This document shows, in pieces, positions 17,532-26,210 of a stretch of 64,000 nucleotides of DNA. Source of the stretch: an uncultured Ruminococcus sp. (GTDB taxonomy: Bacteria; Bacillota; Clostridia; Oscillospirales; Acutalibacteraceae); assembly GCA_902800065.1 (NCBI GenBank), contig CADCDE010000006.1, positions 1 to 64,000 of the forward strand, given 5' to 3'. The notes beneath the pieces were generated by a model. That model saw only the letters and a program-made list of their open reading frames with translations. It was not told the origin of the DNA and did no database searches. The stretch's first letter is position 1; the number at the start of each line of letters is the position of its first letter. Both the position numbers and the translations under genes were made by a program.

Positions 17532-17604
17532 CCACTTAATATTATATAATATCATATTGAAAAAATCTACAAATTATGATAAATTTTTTTAGGGAGATGA
17601 TGAT

Positions 17605-18225
17605 TTGGAAAGAAGAAATAATTTATGCGAAATATTCAAAGACATATCCGCTCCGAGAACAGTTGAACAGAATGCTATAATATACAATCAGGATGAAACG
17701 TCCGACTACTTTTACTATTTAAAGAGCGGTACAGTACAGATATTTATCACATCGGAAAACGGTTTTGAAAAAATATTATCAATTGTAAGTAAGGGTGAGA
17801 TTTTCGGTGAAGCGGATTTTTTTGAGGAACAGCCGAGAATGTCATCAGCGAGAACTCTGACTGACTGTGAGATAATTTCTGTAAATAAGGATATGCTTAC
17901 AAGAATAATACAGAGTAATCCCGAAACAGCCTTTGATATTTTCAGGCTTCAGGCAAAAACGATTTTAAAGCTCTCTGCACGGTTGGATAACATGACCTTT
18001 GTAAGTGCAAAGGGAAGGATAGCACGGTTTCTTTTGCAGTCACTCAAAAGTCCTGAGCAAAGAACTGTTTCAACTACGCATGAGGAAATAGCAAATATAA
18101 TCGGTGTAACGAGAGTTACGGTAAGTAAAATAATAATTCAGCTTGTAAGTGACGGTATAATCAAAACAAAATATAAATCAATAGAGATTCTCGACAAGGA
18201 AAAGCTGATAATGCTTTGTGAGTAA
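17605..18225 (+). CDS. Crp/Fnr family transcriptional regulator
   Basis: A 206-residue two-domain regulator: an N-terminal cyclic-nucleotide-binding-like beta-roll (about residues 15-120, with SKGEIFGEADFFEE) and a C-terminal winged helix (THEEIANIIGVTRVTVSKII). The beta-roll lacks the clear cAMP-contact RxS pair, and there are no Fnr-type N-terminal cysteines, so the ligand is unknown. The TTG start has AGGGAG seven bases upstream; the nearby ATGs are in another frame. It begins a run of four co-directional genes and is divergent from leuCD. Confidence 0.85.
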   Translation: MERRNNLCEIFKDISAPRTVEQNAIIYNQDETSDYFYYLKSGTVQIFITSENGFEKILSIVSKGEIFGEADFFEEQPRMSSARTLTDCEIISVNKDMLTRIIQSNPETAFDIFRLQAKTILKLSARLDNMTFVSAKGRIARFLLQSLKSPEQRTVSTTHEEIANIIGVTRVTVSKIIIQLVSDGIIKTKYKSIEILDKEKLIMLCE

Positions 18226-18248
18226 AAAGAAAAAAGGAGTATTTTTTT

Positions 18249-19013
18249 ATGAAAAAATTTTTATGTATTTTAATATCTGCTGTATGTATGACAGCGTTGG
18301 GGGGCTGTGATGAAAAACTGCCTTCACCTGTTGATGATATTGATGAGTCTTCGTTCAGGATAGATTATAGTCCTCAGATATCGGATAATATTGATCAGGT
18401 ATCAATTATCAACAGAAATCAAAATAAAACAGTTTCTGCTCCCGAAGAAAGTATCAGCTTTGAAAAAGCCTGTGAGATACTTGATAAATGTGACATGAAT
18501 GATTTACAACTGCCTGAGAGTGCAAGATATTTCAAAAAATACTATTTCGACACGGTCGAATATTATAATAAGATGTATTATTCAGTGTATTTTTATTCAG
18601 AGAAAGACGATAAAAAAGTTTTTGTCGGAAACAATACACTCGTATCGTGTGACGGTGAGCTTGTACTTACAAAAAACTGGCTCGGTTATTACGATGAAGT
18701 CAAACAAAACAATGCAGAAAATGACAAGGATTTCAAGGAAATTTTCCCTGATGCAAAAATATCTCCGTCAGAGGCTTTAAAGGCTCTTGCAGATAAAAAT
18801 CTTCAGCTTGAATATAATCTCTCACAGTATGTATTTGAATTTTTAGATGAAGCAAAGGATATACAATCAATAAACTGCTATGTTGTGACACCTAAAATAG
18901 AGCTTGCAGATTCCATAAATCTTGTTCAAAGACTGTACATAAGCACTGACGGCACAAACAGGGTTTTCAAAAATGCTCCGAATGAAAAGGGAGAATATAT
19001 TGAATTGAAATAA
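18249..19013 (+). CDS. Predicted lipoprotein, function unknown
   Basis: A 254-residue protein with a short signal peptide and lipobox LGGC (Cys about 20). The rest is an acidic soluble domain with no motif I recognise. It starts 23 bases after the Crp/Fnr gene, with AAAAGGAG upstream, so it is probably co-transcribed. Expected on the outer face of the cytoplasmic membrane. No function is proposed. Confidence 0.75.
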   Translation: MKKFLCILISAVCMTALGGCDEKLPSPVDDIDESSFRIDYSPQISDNIDQVSIINRNQNKTVSAPEESISFEKACEILDKCDMNDLQLPESARYFKKYYFDTVEYYNKMYYSVYFYSEKDDKKVFVGNNTLVSCDGELVLTKNWLGYYDEVKQNNAENDKDFKEIFPDAKISPSEALKALADKNLQLEYNLSQYVFEFLDEAKDIQSINCYVVTPKIELADSINLVQRLYISTDGTNRVFKNAPNEKGEYIELK

Positions 19014-19049
19014 TTTTTGTGCTAAAATCAATTCATGGAGGTATATTTT

Positions 19050-19979
19050 ATGTCAGTGGAAATAAGGAAAGCAAAGAGCATTAAAATGAAAGTAGTGTTG
19101 TTTGCGGTCAAAAAAATGTTTGCAAAGATGTCTATGGGAAATGAAATGGATTTAGAAAATCTGAAAAAGGCAAGGGCTTTTCTTGAGAAAAAGGAAACCG
19201 AAAGAACAAAAAATCCGAATATAACATTTTTAAGAAAAAATATTGACGGTGTGGAAGTTGAGGTAACAGAGCCGAAAGAGAAAAAAAGCGATAATATAGT
19301 TATTTTTCTTCACGGGGGAGCATTTGTATTGAAAATGTTTCCTTATGAGAGGGCTTATGTCGAAACTCTTGCGGAAAAACTCGGCTGTACGGTGTATGCT
19401 GTTGAATATTCCGTTTCTCCCGAAAATAAATATCCTGTTGCCCTTGACGAATGTGAGAAGATATATGACAGGCTCATTAATGAAAATTCAAAGAGAAAAA
19501 TATGTATCATGGGACTCAGTGCAGGCGGTAATCTTGCTGTTGCACTTACCCTGAGACTCAAGGAGAAAAAAAGCACACTTCCGTCAAGTATCGTTTTACA
19601 TTCACCTGTTATTGACCTCAGCGGTCAGTTAGACAGAAGCATCAATGCAGATATAAACAATGATATTATAGTAAAATATACGGGAAAGAAAAATTCCTTC
19701 GCTATTTACGTCGGTGATGCCGATTCCAAAAAATATGATGTATCTCCATATTACGGAGATTTCAACGGCTTTCCCACAACTTTTATAACCTGTGAAAGCC
19801 ATGAAACGCTCTTGGCTGACTCACTTACACTTGATTCACTTCTTGAAAAATCAAATGTCAGTGTAAAGACAATACAGCTTGACGGTGCATTTCATGCGTA
19901 TGGTGCTCTCGGTGAAAAAACACCCGAAACCAAAGCTATTCTTGATGAAAATATTGATTTCATAAATAAAAATTTTTAA
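19050..19979 (+). CDS. Alpha/beta hydrolase, hormone-sensitive-lipase-like esterase
   Basis: A 309-residue esterase of the HSL/AXE type: oxyanion-hole motif HGGAF, nucleophile elbow GLSAGGN, and an acidic/His end (GAFHAYG). The start is the ATG of MSVEIRKAKS with GGAGG upstream; the ATG five codons earlier overlaps the ribosome binding site. A weak TGTGCTAAAAT box lies just upstream. Natural substrate unknown; short-chain esters are usual. It precedes fabV by 17 bases. Confidence 0.85.
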   Translation: MSVEIRKAKSIKMKVVLFAVKKMFAKMSMGNEMDLENLKKARAFLEKKETERTKNPNITFLRKNIDGVEVEVTEPKEKKSDNIVIFLHGGAFVLKMFPYERAYVETLAEKLGCTVYAVEYSVSPENKYPVALDECEKIYDRLINENSKRKICIMGLSAGGNLAVALTLRLKEKKSTLPSSIVLHSPVIDLSGQLDRSINADINNDIIVKYTGKKNSFAIYVGDADSKKYDVSPYYGDFNGFPTTFITCESHETLLADSLTLDSLLEKSNVSVKTIQLDGAFHAYGALGEKTPETKAILDENIDFINKNF

Positions 19980-19996
19980 AAAAGGAGTTTTTTGAT

Positions 19997-21172
19997 ATGA
20001 TAGTTAAACCCAAAATCAGAGGATTTATTTGTACCACTGCTCATCCCGAAGGCTGTAAGGCTATTGTAAAATCTCAAATTGACTATGTAAAGTCACAGTC
20101 TCATGCAGAGGGCTTTAAAAAAGTCCTTGTTATCGGCTCGTCAATGGGATATGGTCTTGCTTCGAGAATAACTGCCGCTTATTCATTCGGTGCAGCAACT
20201 CTCGGAGTTATCTTCGACAAACCTGCAAACGGTTCAAGGACTGCAAGTGCAGGCTGGTATAATACTGCTGCATTCGAGGAATTTGCCCACGCTGACGGAC
20301 TTTATGCAAGAACAGTGAATGGTGATGCTTATTCAAAGGAAATAAAAGATAAGGTCATTGACATTATCAAAAAAGATATGGGAAAGGTAGATATGGTTAT
20401 ATACAGTCTTGCTGCTCCAAGAAGAACAATGCCTGACGGTACTGTATACAGCTCTGTTCTTAAAACTGTCGGTGAGGCTTATACAAACAAGACTATTGAT
20501 TTGAAAAATAATACAGTCAGTGATATAACAGTTGAGCCTGCAAGTGAAGATGAAATTACAGCGACCATAAAGGTTATGGGCGGTGAGGATTGGCAGGACT
20601 GGATAAAGGCTTTGAAAGCTGCCGATGCAATAGAAGAAAACGCCGTAACAGTAGCTTATTCATATATAGGTCCCGAAATAACTCACCCAATGTATGCAGA
20701 TGGCTCTATCGGTAAGGCAAAAGACCACCTCTTTGAAACTGCAAAGGCTATTACCAATAACTCTGACGGTATCAAGGCATATATCTCAGTGAATAAAGCT
20801 CTTGTTACACAGTCAAGTGCAGCAATTCCGATAGTTCCGCTTTATATATCTATCCTTTATAAAGTAATGAAAGAACAAGGGGTTCACGAGGGATGTATCG
20901 AGCAGATGTGCAGATTGTTCAATACCAAGCTTACGAAAAATACCGTTGAAACAGATGAGCCCTGCCGTATCAGAATGGACGATTGGGAGATGGCTGAGGG
21001 TGTACAGAGTGCCGTCAATAAATTATGGAGTGAAATTTCAAGTGACAATCTTGATACACACGCTGACCTTGACGGTTATCATAATGACTTCTATAAACTT
21101 TTCGGCTTCAATGCGGATAGTATTGATTACGACCTTGACGTTGACATTGAAAGAACAATAAAAGATGTTTGA
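19997..21172 (+). CDS. fabV: trans-2-enoyl-CoA/ACP reductase, FabV type
   Basis: A 391-residue NADH-dependent enoyl reductase. Diagnostic are the start MIVKPKIRGFICTTAHPEGC, the VIGSSMGYGLASR dinucleotide motif and the Y-x8-K catalytic pair in MYADGSIGKAK. In anaerobes the FabV/TER family works in fatty-acid synthesis or in crotonyl-CoA reduction to butyryl-CoA. No other fab or butyrate genes are close, so the exact role is open. AAAGGAG precedes the ATG. Last gene of the run, followed by a strong terminator. Confidence 0.95.
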   Translation: MIVKPKIRGFICTTAHPEGCKAIVKSQIDYVKSQSHAEGFKKVLVIGSSMGYGLASRITAAYSFGAATLGVIFDKPANGSRTASAGWYNTAAFEEFAHADGLYARTVNGDAYSKEIKDKVIDIIKKDMGKVDMVIYSLAAPRRTMPDGTVYSSVLKTVGEAYTNKTIDLKNNTVSDITVEPASEDEITATIKVMGGEDWQDWIKALKAADAIEENAVTVAYSYIGPEITHPMYADGSIGKAKDHLFETAKAITNNSDGIKAYISVNKALVTQSSAAIPIVPLYISILYKVMKEQGVHEGCIEQMCRLFNTKLTKNTVETDEPCRIRMDDWEMAEGVQSAVNKLWSEISSDNLDTHADLDGYHNDFYKLFGFNADSIDYDLDVDIERTIKDV

Positions 21173-21184
21173 TTCAGAATAATA

Positions 21185-21217
21185 AAAAAGCAGTACCAAA
21201 ATTTGGTACTGCTTTAA
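21185..21217 (+). terminator. fabV terminator
   Basis: AAAGCAGTACCAAA/TTTGGTACTGCTTT stem with T-rich flank, 12 bases after the stop. Confidence 0.88.
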
Positions 21218-21222
21218 TTGAT

Positions 21223-21778
21223 TTAAAGAGTATTTAAAAGTTCTGGTAATCTGCAAAACTCCGTGAGTTCAGATACAGCTTCACGGATAACTCCAAATCC
21301 GTAGGCAGCGTGGATAAAATCAGCTCCAGCCTTCATTGCCGAATCATAGTCCCCCTGTATATCTCCTATGTAATATGCTTTTTCAAGACCGTTTCTTTTG
21401 GCAAGCAGGGCGATATTATCGCCCTTTTCTTTGAGATTGTTTCCGTAGCACTCTATATCCTCAAAGTATTTCCAGAAATTAAAATGGTCAAGGAATGCTT
21501 CGATATGGCCCTTCTGACAGTTGCTGACTATATAAAGATGATAATTTTCTTTCAGGGATACGAGTGTTTTTTCAAGACATGGATATAATTCTCCGCCGTT
21601 TCTTCTGAGATATTCGTTTTCATATTCACAGCACATATCAAGTAACTTCATTCTTTCATCTTTGGGAAGGTCTGAAAAAATTATATCTGCTATCCTGTCC
21701 ATTGTGAGCCCCATAACATTCATGATGTCATTTAAGGCAGATAGGAAGATTAAATCTGGTGTGCTGATTCATTTTTTT
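21223..21778 (-). pseudogene. HAD-family hydrolase missing its N-terminus
   Basis: The readable frame (21223-21723) aligns with HAD hydrolases from the cap domain on: GLTMDRIADIIF, then the motif II Ser in IVSNCQKGHIEAFLD and motif IV YIGDIQGDYDSAMKAGADF. The nucleophile motif DxDGT, which should lie about 40 residues before, is absent. Upstream on the minus strand a good GGAGG and an ATG (about 21770) still stand, but that frame stops after 14 codons. This looks like an internal deletion of the first exon-equivalent of the gene. Without the nucleophile Asp it cannot be a phosphatase. Downstream stop close to the fabV terminator (convergent). Confidence 0.7.
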
Positions 21779-21876
21779 AGATACCTCCGTAATCATAAAA
21801 TTTTGATTGGTATTATTATAACACATATGTATATCCTGCGACTACAATTTATAAAAAATTTTTTACTTTGAAAGAA

Positions 21877-21920
21877 AGAGCGTATCACCGTTTGAATGGG
21901 TGATACGCTCAAATTTTTTC
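21877..21920 (-). terminator. Terminator of the DUF1540 gene
   Basis: GAGCGTATCACC/GGTGATACGCTC 12-bp stem, A/T-rich on both sides, seven bases after the stop at 21927 (minus). Confidence 0.8.
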
Positions 21921-21926
21921 GGGGAA

Positions 21927-22091
21927 TCAGTTTTTAGCCGAGAATGAAAGACAATCCGTGCATTGTTCCATAGAGGGATTATTTTCGTGAGTGCCTATCT
22001 GTACAGTGTTGAGAGAGCAGTAATCATAGTTTTTGCAATGATGTCTGCATTGCTCAACGGTGCATTGTATGCTTCTGTTAATGTTTTCCAT
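21927..22091 (-). CDS. DUF1540 cysteine-rich mini-protein
   Basis: A 54-residue protein with the DUF1540 pattern: CTVEQC, HHC, YC, a middle GTH stretch and a CTDC end, six or more cysteines. DUF1540 proteins are small, probably metal-binding, and common in Clostridia; function unknown. The ATG has AAAGGAGA upstream and a strong terminator follows, so it is a genuine monocistronic gene too short for usual ORF cut-offs. Confidence 0.85.
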   Translation of the reverse strand: MENINRSIQCTVEQCRHHCKNYDYCSLNTVQIGTHENNPSMEQCTDCLSFSAKN

Positions 22092-22197
22092 ACTGTAATA
22101 TCTCCTTTGTGCCGTTTATTAACGACACTTATAGTATGGCACTGTCATTGTTATTATATTCACTGTACCTTTACTGAAAAATATTTTTTTGATACAC

Positions 22198-22226
22198 TTG
22201 TTATTTTGATGTGTTTGTGCTATAAT
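22198..22226 (+). promoter_or_regulatory. Promoter of the AIM24-like gene
   Basis: TTGTTA (22198-22203), 17-bp spacer, extended -10 TGCTATAAT ending at 22226. Confidence 0.7.
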
Positions 22227-22286
22227 AAATTCAGTACAAATATTCTGTATATTTTTCTAAAAAAATGTATATTATGAGGTGATTTT

Positions 22287-22964
22287 ATGCAGTATGAAAT
22301 TATTGGCGGAAATCTTCCTGCTGTTCTTTGCAGACTTAAAAGAGGCGAAAAAATAATCTGTCAGGGTGGCGGAATGTCATGGATGGACAGCACGTTCAAA
22401 ATGGAAACGCACACGGGCGGTATCGGAAAAATGTTCGGCAGGGCTTTTACGGGTGAGTCTGTTTTTACCAATACATATGTAGCCGAGGCTGACGGTGAAA
22501 TAGCTTTTGCATCGAGCTTTCCGGGCGAGATAATGGCTGTTGAGGTACACAGCGGAAAAAGCATTATCGCACAGAAATCCGCATTTATGGCAATGGAAGA
22601 AACAGTTGATATGTCAGTGCATTTTCAGCAGAAGGTAAGCGGCGGTTTCTTTGGCGGTGAAGGATTTATCATGCAGAAATTCACAGGAAACGGTATTGTT
22701 TTTCTTGAAGTTGACGGTGCTGTAAAAGAATATAATCTTGCAAAGGGTGAAAAGAAAATTCTTGATACAGGACATCTCGTTATGATGGAAGATACCTGCA
22801 CTATGTCTATTGAGATGGTGAAGGGCGTCAAAAATATGCTGTTCGGCGGCGAAGGTCTTTTCAATACAGTAGTTACCGGTCCCGGCAAAATATTCGTTCA
22901 GACAATGCCAATATCCAACATGGCATCAGTTATCGGAAGACTTATCCCCAGAAGCGGCGGCTGA
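22287..22964 (+). CDS. TIGR00266/AIM24 family protein
   Basis: A 225-residue all-beta protein of the TIGR00266 (AIM24-like) family; the start MQYEIIGGNLPAVLCRLKRG and GGGMSWMD are characteristic. The bacterial function is unknown; the mitochondrial relative AIM24 supports inner-membrane organisation. No signal peptide or membrane segment. Monocistronic with its own promoter and terminator. Confidence 0.9.
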   Translation: MQYEIIGGNLPAVLCRLKRGEKIICQGGGMSWMDSTFKMETHTGGIGKMFGRAFTGESVFTNTYVAEADGEIAFASSFPGEIMAVEVHSGKSIIAQKSAFMAMEETVDMSVHFQQKVSGGFFGGEGFIMQKFTGNGIVFLEVDGAVKEYNLAKGEKKILDTGHLVMMEDTCTMSIEMVKGVKNMLFGGEGLFNTVVTGPGKIFVQTMPISNMASVIGRLIPRSGG

Positions 22965-22988
22965 TTAAAAAATTAAACAAACAAATAC

Positions 22989-23027
22989 AAAGAGAACTGT
23001 TCTTTTTTCAAGGAGCAGTTCTCTTTC
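22989..23027. terminator. Terminator between converging genes
   Basis: AAAGAGAACTG (22989-22999)/CAGTTCTCTTT (23016-23026) stem; it can serve the AIM24-like gene and the minus-strand zinc-ribbon gene. Confidence 0.8.
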
Positions 23028-23029
23028 GT

Positions 23030-23548
23030 TTACAATCCGAGCAAGGGTGTCACGAATGACAGGAGCCAGTCAACAAGATAAGCGAATCCCACGAGTATTA
23101 TTAAAAATCCGATAAATGAGAGTATGCGGATAAGTCGAGCTTTATTTTCGGGGAGGGTATCATCTTTATCCTGCTGACGTGATTTTTCGAGAAATTCGAT
23201 ATCTTCGTTGTCAATTTCATGTATGGAATCTTCATTCAATGCACCTATTCCGACAAGTGTTTCAACAGCTTTGTCGTAGTAGGCAATGGGAACGCAAAAG
23301 GCACAGTTTTCTGGGGGAGCAGAATTTAATATCTGCAAGCCCGTGTCATATCTTTCCTCTGTGACGGAAAAAGGGATATCAGCTTCTGTAAGTGCCGACT
23401 TTATTCTTTCAAGTTCAAAGCCGTTTGCGGTAACTATTTTGACGGGAGAATAGTGACTTGGTTCGGTGATAAGTTTTCTTCCGCAGCGGGGACATTTCTC
23501 CAAATCTTTATTAAAGTGTAAGTTTTTACATTTTGAACAGTATTTCAA
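23030..23548 (-). CDS. Zinc-ribbon, DUF2007-like membrane protein
   Basis: 172 residues from a TTG start (GGAGTG eight bases upstream). N-terminal zinc ribbon CSKCKN...CPRCGRK, then an alpha/beta domain resembling DUF2007 (FELERIKSALTEADIPFSV), and a C-terminal membrane segment (about 143-168). The domain assignment is by resemblance only. Probably cytoplasmic domain on a tail anchor. Function unknown. Confidence 0.7.
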   Translation of the reverse strand: MKYCSKCKNLHFNKDLEKCPRCGRKLITEPSHYSPVKIVTANGFELERIKSALTEADIPFSVTEERYDTGLQILNSAPPENCAFCVPIAYYDKAVETLVGIGALNEDSIHEIDNEDIEFLEKSRQQDKDDTLPENKARLIRILSFIGFLIILVGFAYLVDWLLSFVTPLLGL

Positions 23549-23576
23549 CGCTATCACTCCATGTTTTTTTATAATA

Positions 23577-23605
23577 ATTATATTAATAAAGCGATAAAAA
23601 GTCAA
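23577..23605 (-). promoter_or_regulatory. Promoter of the zinc-ribbon/DUF2007-like gene
   Basis: Minus strand TTGACT (23600-23605), 17-bp spacer, TATAAT (23577-23582). This places the transcription start close to the TTG codon and supports the shorter protein. Confidence 0.7.
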
Positions 23606-23925
23606 AGGCTGAAATGGAAAATATAGGACTGTAAAAAAATTGTAATAAATTTGTAACAGGTATTATTGTATAAATATACAAAAAATAAAACTTTAAAATA
23701 TCATAAATATACAATGAAAACGCCTAAAATTCTATTGAAGAAAATAAAGTGCGTGTAATTATCGTCAAAATCACCAAAAAGGCGTTAAGGAATAAAATTG
23801 AAAAAATAAAAAAATGATACATTTAGCTTGCAATTTCGGACATATCATTGTATAATATCATAAGATAAAGTCGCATATAAGCGGCTTTACATATTTATTT
23901 TTGTGTAATTAGGAGGACGATTACA
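23606..23925 (+). promoter_or_regulatory. Upstream region of the large surface-protein gene: promoter and 5' hairpin
   Basis: A 320-bp AT-rich gap. It holds TTGCAA (23828-23833), 17-bp spacer and TATAAT (23851-23856), then a short 5' leader with the hairpin AAAGTCGC/GCGGCTTT (23867-23888) and AGGAGG before the ATG. Further upstream AACGCCT (about 23719) and AGGCGTT (about 23781) are inverted 55 bases apart. The leader hairpin might stabilise an abundant mRNA. Confidence 0.65.
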
Positions 23926-26001
23926 ATGTACAAGAAAAAGATCATAGGCATTGCTCTTATCGCAGCTATGGTAAGTTCAATGGCAGCTACAAGCGTAAGT
24001 GCAAGAGATTTCATTCCGGATGATGAAGTTGCAGATTATTTCAGCAACCATACAATCGGTGTTATTGGCGGCTTTAACGGCTGGGCTTCTGACGTTGCAA
24101 AATTGACAGACGAAGACGGTGACGGCATATACACAGCCGTTGTTGAGAATGTTGAACCCGGTACATATGAGTTCAAAGTTCGTGCAGACGAAGCTTGGGA
24201 CGATAGCTGGGGCGAGTACGAAGCAGATTATGACCGTACATTCAACAGCCAGACAAACTGCAGCATAACAGTTGAAGAAACAGGTAATCTCGTTGTTGAG
24301 CTTGATACAACAGGTGACGACAGCGTTGTTTGGCCTGTAAATTATTATATGCAGACAGAAGAACCCGTTGAAGAACCCACAGGTACACCGAGCAGATATG
24401 GTATCGTTGGCAGCATGACAGGCTGGGGCAATGATAGTGCTGACTTCGCAATGTATGAGACAGAAACAGGCGTGTATGTTGGTACAACAACAGAGCTTCC
24501 TGCAGGTGACTATCAGTTCAAAGTTCGTGCTGACAGCGACTGGACAGACAGCTGGGGCGTTTATGAAGAAGATTATGACAGAACATACAACAGCCAGACC
24601 AATCTTGAAGTAACTCTTGATGAAGCTGCTGTTATCACAGTTAAGCTTGATACAACAGGTGATGATGAAATAGTTTGGCCTGTAAGCTATAAGATCGGTG
24701 ACGGCGAGTGGGTATACACAGGTCCGGAAACAGAAGAGCCCGAGCCAGCAAATGTAAGCAGATACGGTATCGTTGGCAACATGACAGGCTGGGGCAACGA
24801 TGCTGACTATGCTATGTACGAAGTAGAAGCAGGCGTATATGTTGGTAAGACAGCAGAGCTTCCCGCAGGTGACTATCAGTTCAAGGTACGTGCTGACAGC
24901 GATTGGGCAGACAGCTGGGGCGTTTATGAAGAAGACTATGACAGAACATACAACAGCCAGACCAATCTTGAAGTAACTCTTGATGAAGCTGCTGTTATCA
25001 CAGTTATGCTTGATGCAACAGGTGATGACGAAGCAGTTTGGCCTGTAAGCTATAAGATCGGTGACGGCGAGTGGGTTTACACAGGTTCCGAACAGTCAGG
25101 AGAAGTTTCAGAGGTTTCAGAAGTATCTGAAGTTTCAGAAGTATCTGAAGTTTCAGAAGTATCAGAAGTATCAGAGGTTTCAGAAGTATCTGAAGTTGTT
25201 CCGGTTGACGAACCTTCAAAGCCTGAGTACTATGAGACAAAAGTAACAGACTACATCTACTTCGACAACAGCGAAACAAAGTGGGAAAAGGTTTATGCTT
25301 ACTGGTGGCATTCAGACTATGCAAGAACTTTTGACCTTGAGAACAATGACTGGGGTATCGTAAAGACAGTCAATGAAGAAACAGGTGTAGAAGGTTGGGA
25401 GCCTGTTGGATTCCCTGGTACAGAAATGACTCAGATCGAAGGCACAGACATTTGGCAGGCAAGAGTTCCTTTCAACGCACAGATGATCATATTCAACAGC
25501 GGTAAGACCGACGAGCAGATCTGGGCTGGTGAAACAGGCTATCAGACTGCAGACCTCAAATTCGATGACAAAGCAAATGCTGGTCAGATCTATGTAGTAG
25601 ATGCATCTACTGAGGCTAAAGCGGGCAGAGGCAAAGAGAAGACAAAGCTCAAGTACAATGTTGGTGAGTGGAAAGCTTATGACGGCAAATTTATGTCAGA
25701 GCAGATCGGTGAACTTCCTCCGGTTTCAGAGGTAAGCACAACAGGCGGCGATGAGTCACAGACTTCACAGGCACCTTCACAGAATTCAGCTCAGACACCT
25801 TCACAGAATTCAACTCAGACACCTTCACAGAATTCAACTCAGACACCTTCACAGCAGTCAACGACTCAGCCTTCACAGAGAAGCACAACAACTCCTGTAG
25901 TTAACACAGGTGATGCTACAATGCCTATCGCAGTAGGTGCAGTTGCAGTTATGGCTCTCGGTGCAGCAGTTATCGCTTCAAAGAAAAAGGAGCAGGAATA
26001 A
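23926..26001 (+). CDS. Secreted surface protein with three X25-like repeats and a CBM26-like module (starch-binding, amylosome-type)
   Basis: 691 residues. Signal peptide (cleavage near SVSA-RDF, about 27). Three tandem beta-sandwich repeats of about 110 residues (about 38-145, 150-262, 270-380) each with GxxNGW or MTGWGND, AGDYQFKVRAD and DRTYNSQTN; they resemble X25-type alpha-glucan-binding modules. Then a linker of about ten SEV tripeptides (391-424), a module with IYFDNSETKWEKVYAYWW and FPGTEMTQIEGTDIWQ that resembles CBM26, an SQNSTQTP linker (about 600-655) and NTGD followed by a membrane helix and KKK. No catalytic domain. R. bromii Sas proteins have a similar build, so starch adherence is inferred. 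Own promoter and terminator. Confidence 0.8.
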   Translation: MYKKKIIGIALIAAMVSSMAATSVSARDFIPDDEVADYFSNHTIGVIGGFNGWASDVAKLTDEDGDGIYTAVVENVEPGTYEFKVRADEAWDDSWGEYEADYDRTFNSQTNCSITVEETGNLVVELDTTGDDSVVWPVNYYMQTEEPVEEPTGTPSRYGIVGSMTGWGNDSADFAMYETETGVYVGTTTELPAGDYQFKVRADSDWTDSWGVYEEDYDRTYNSQTNLEVTLDEAAVITVKLDTTGDDEIVWPVSYKIGDGEWVYTGPETEEPEPANVSRYGIVGNMTGWGNDADYAMYEVEAGVYVGKTAELPAGDYQFKVRADSDWADSWGVYEEDYDRTYNSQTNLEVTLDEAAVITVMLDATGDDEAVWPVSYKIGDGEWVYTGSEQSGEVSEVSEVSEVSEVSEVSEVSEVSEVSEVSEVVPVDEPSKPEYYETKVTDYIYFDNSETKWEKVYAYWWHSDYARTFDLENNDWGIVKTVNEETGVEGWEPVGFPGTEMTQIEGTDIWQARVPFNAQMIIFNSGKTDEQIWAGETGYQTADLKFDDKANAGQIYVVDASTEAKAGRGKEKTKLKYNVGEWKAYDGKFMSEQIGELPPVSEVSTTGGDESQTSQAPSQNSAQTPSQNSTQTPSQNSTQTPSQQSTTQPSQRSTTTPVVNTGDATMPIAVGAVAVMALGAAVIASKKKEQE
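25096..25200 (+). repeat. In-gene tandem repeat encoding Ser-Glu-Val linker
   Basis: About ten copies of a 9-bp unit, alternating GTTTCAGAA and GTATCTGAA. Near-identical units make length change by slippage likely without breaking the frame. Confidence 0.9.
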
Positions 26002-26042
26002 TTCCCTGACAATCCTTCAGACGAAGTTTAACTAAAAAATAT

Positions 26043-26080
26043 TCTCTCCGTTCATCTTTTGATGTTCGGAGAGATTTTTT
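26043..26080 (+). terminator. Terminator of the large surface-protein gene
   Basis: TCTCTCCG/CGGAGAGA stem followed by seven T. Confidence 0.85.
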
Positions 26081-26208
26081 TCAATTAGCAATTAGCAATT
26101 AATTGTGTGGTCCAATTAAAAAAATAACTGCATTACTGTTATGCCAAAAACATAAGTAATGCAGTTACTTGATTTAATTGTACATTGCACATTGCTAATT
26201 GCTAATTG
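26081..26208. repeat. Nested palindrome with AATTAGCAATTAGC ends
   Basis: Outer arms CAATTAGCAATTAGCAATTA (from 26082) and the mirrored AATTGCTAATTGCTAATTGG (ending about 26208) enclose a perfect 13-bp hairpin TAACTGCATTACT/AGTAATGCAGTTA (26125-26137, 26155-26167). A related fragment ACATTGTTAATTACTAATTG is at 9654-9673. It may also terminate the minus-strand TraB/GumN gene. Confidence 0.7.
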
Positions 26209-26210
26209 GT

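Noticed and set aside
25096-25200. Possible CRISPR-like direct repeats
   Set aside because: The 9-bp units are contiguous without spacers and stay in the frame of a surface protein; it is a peptide-linker repeat.
25004-25324. Minus-strand frame rich in Leu/Gln opposite the SEV repeat
   Set aside because: Translation of the reverse strand of the repeat; no start signal.
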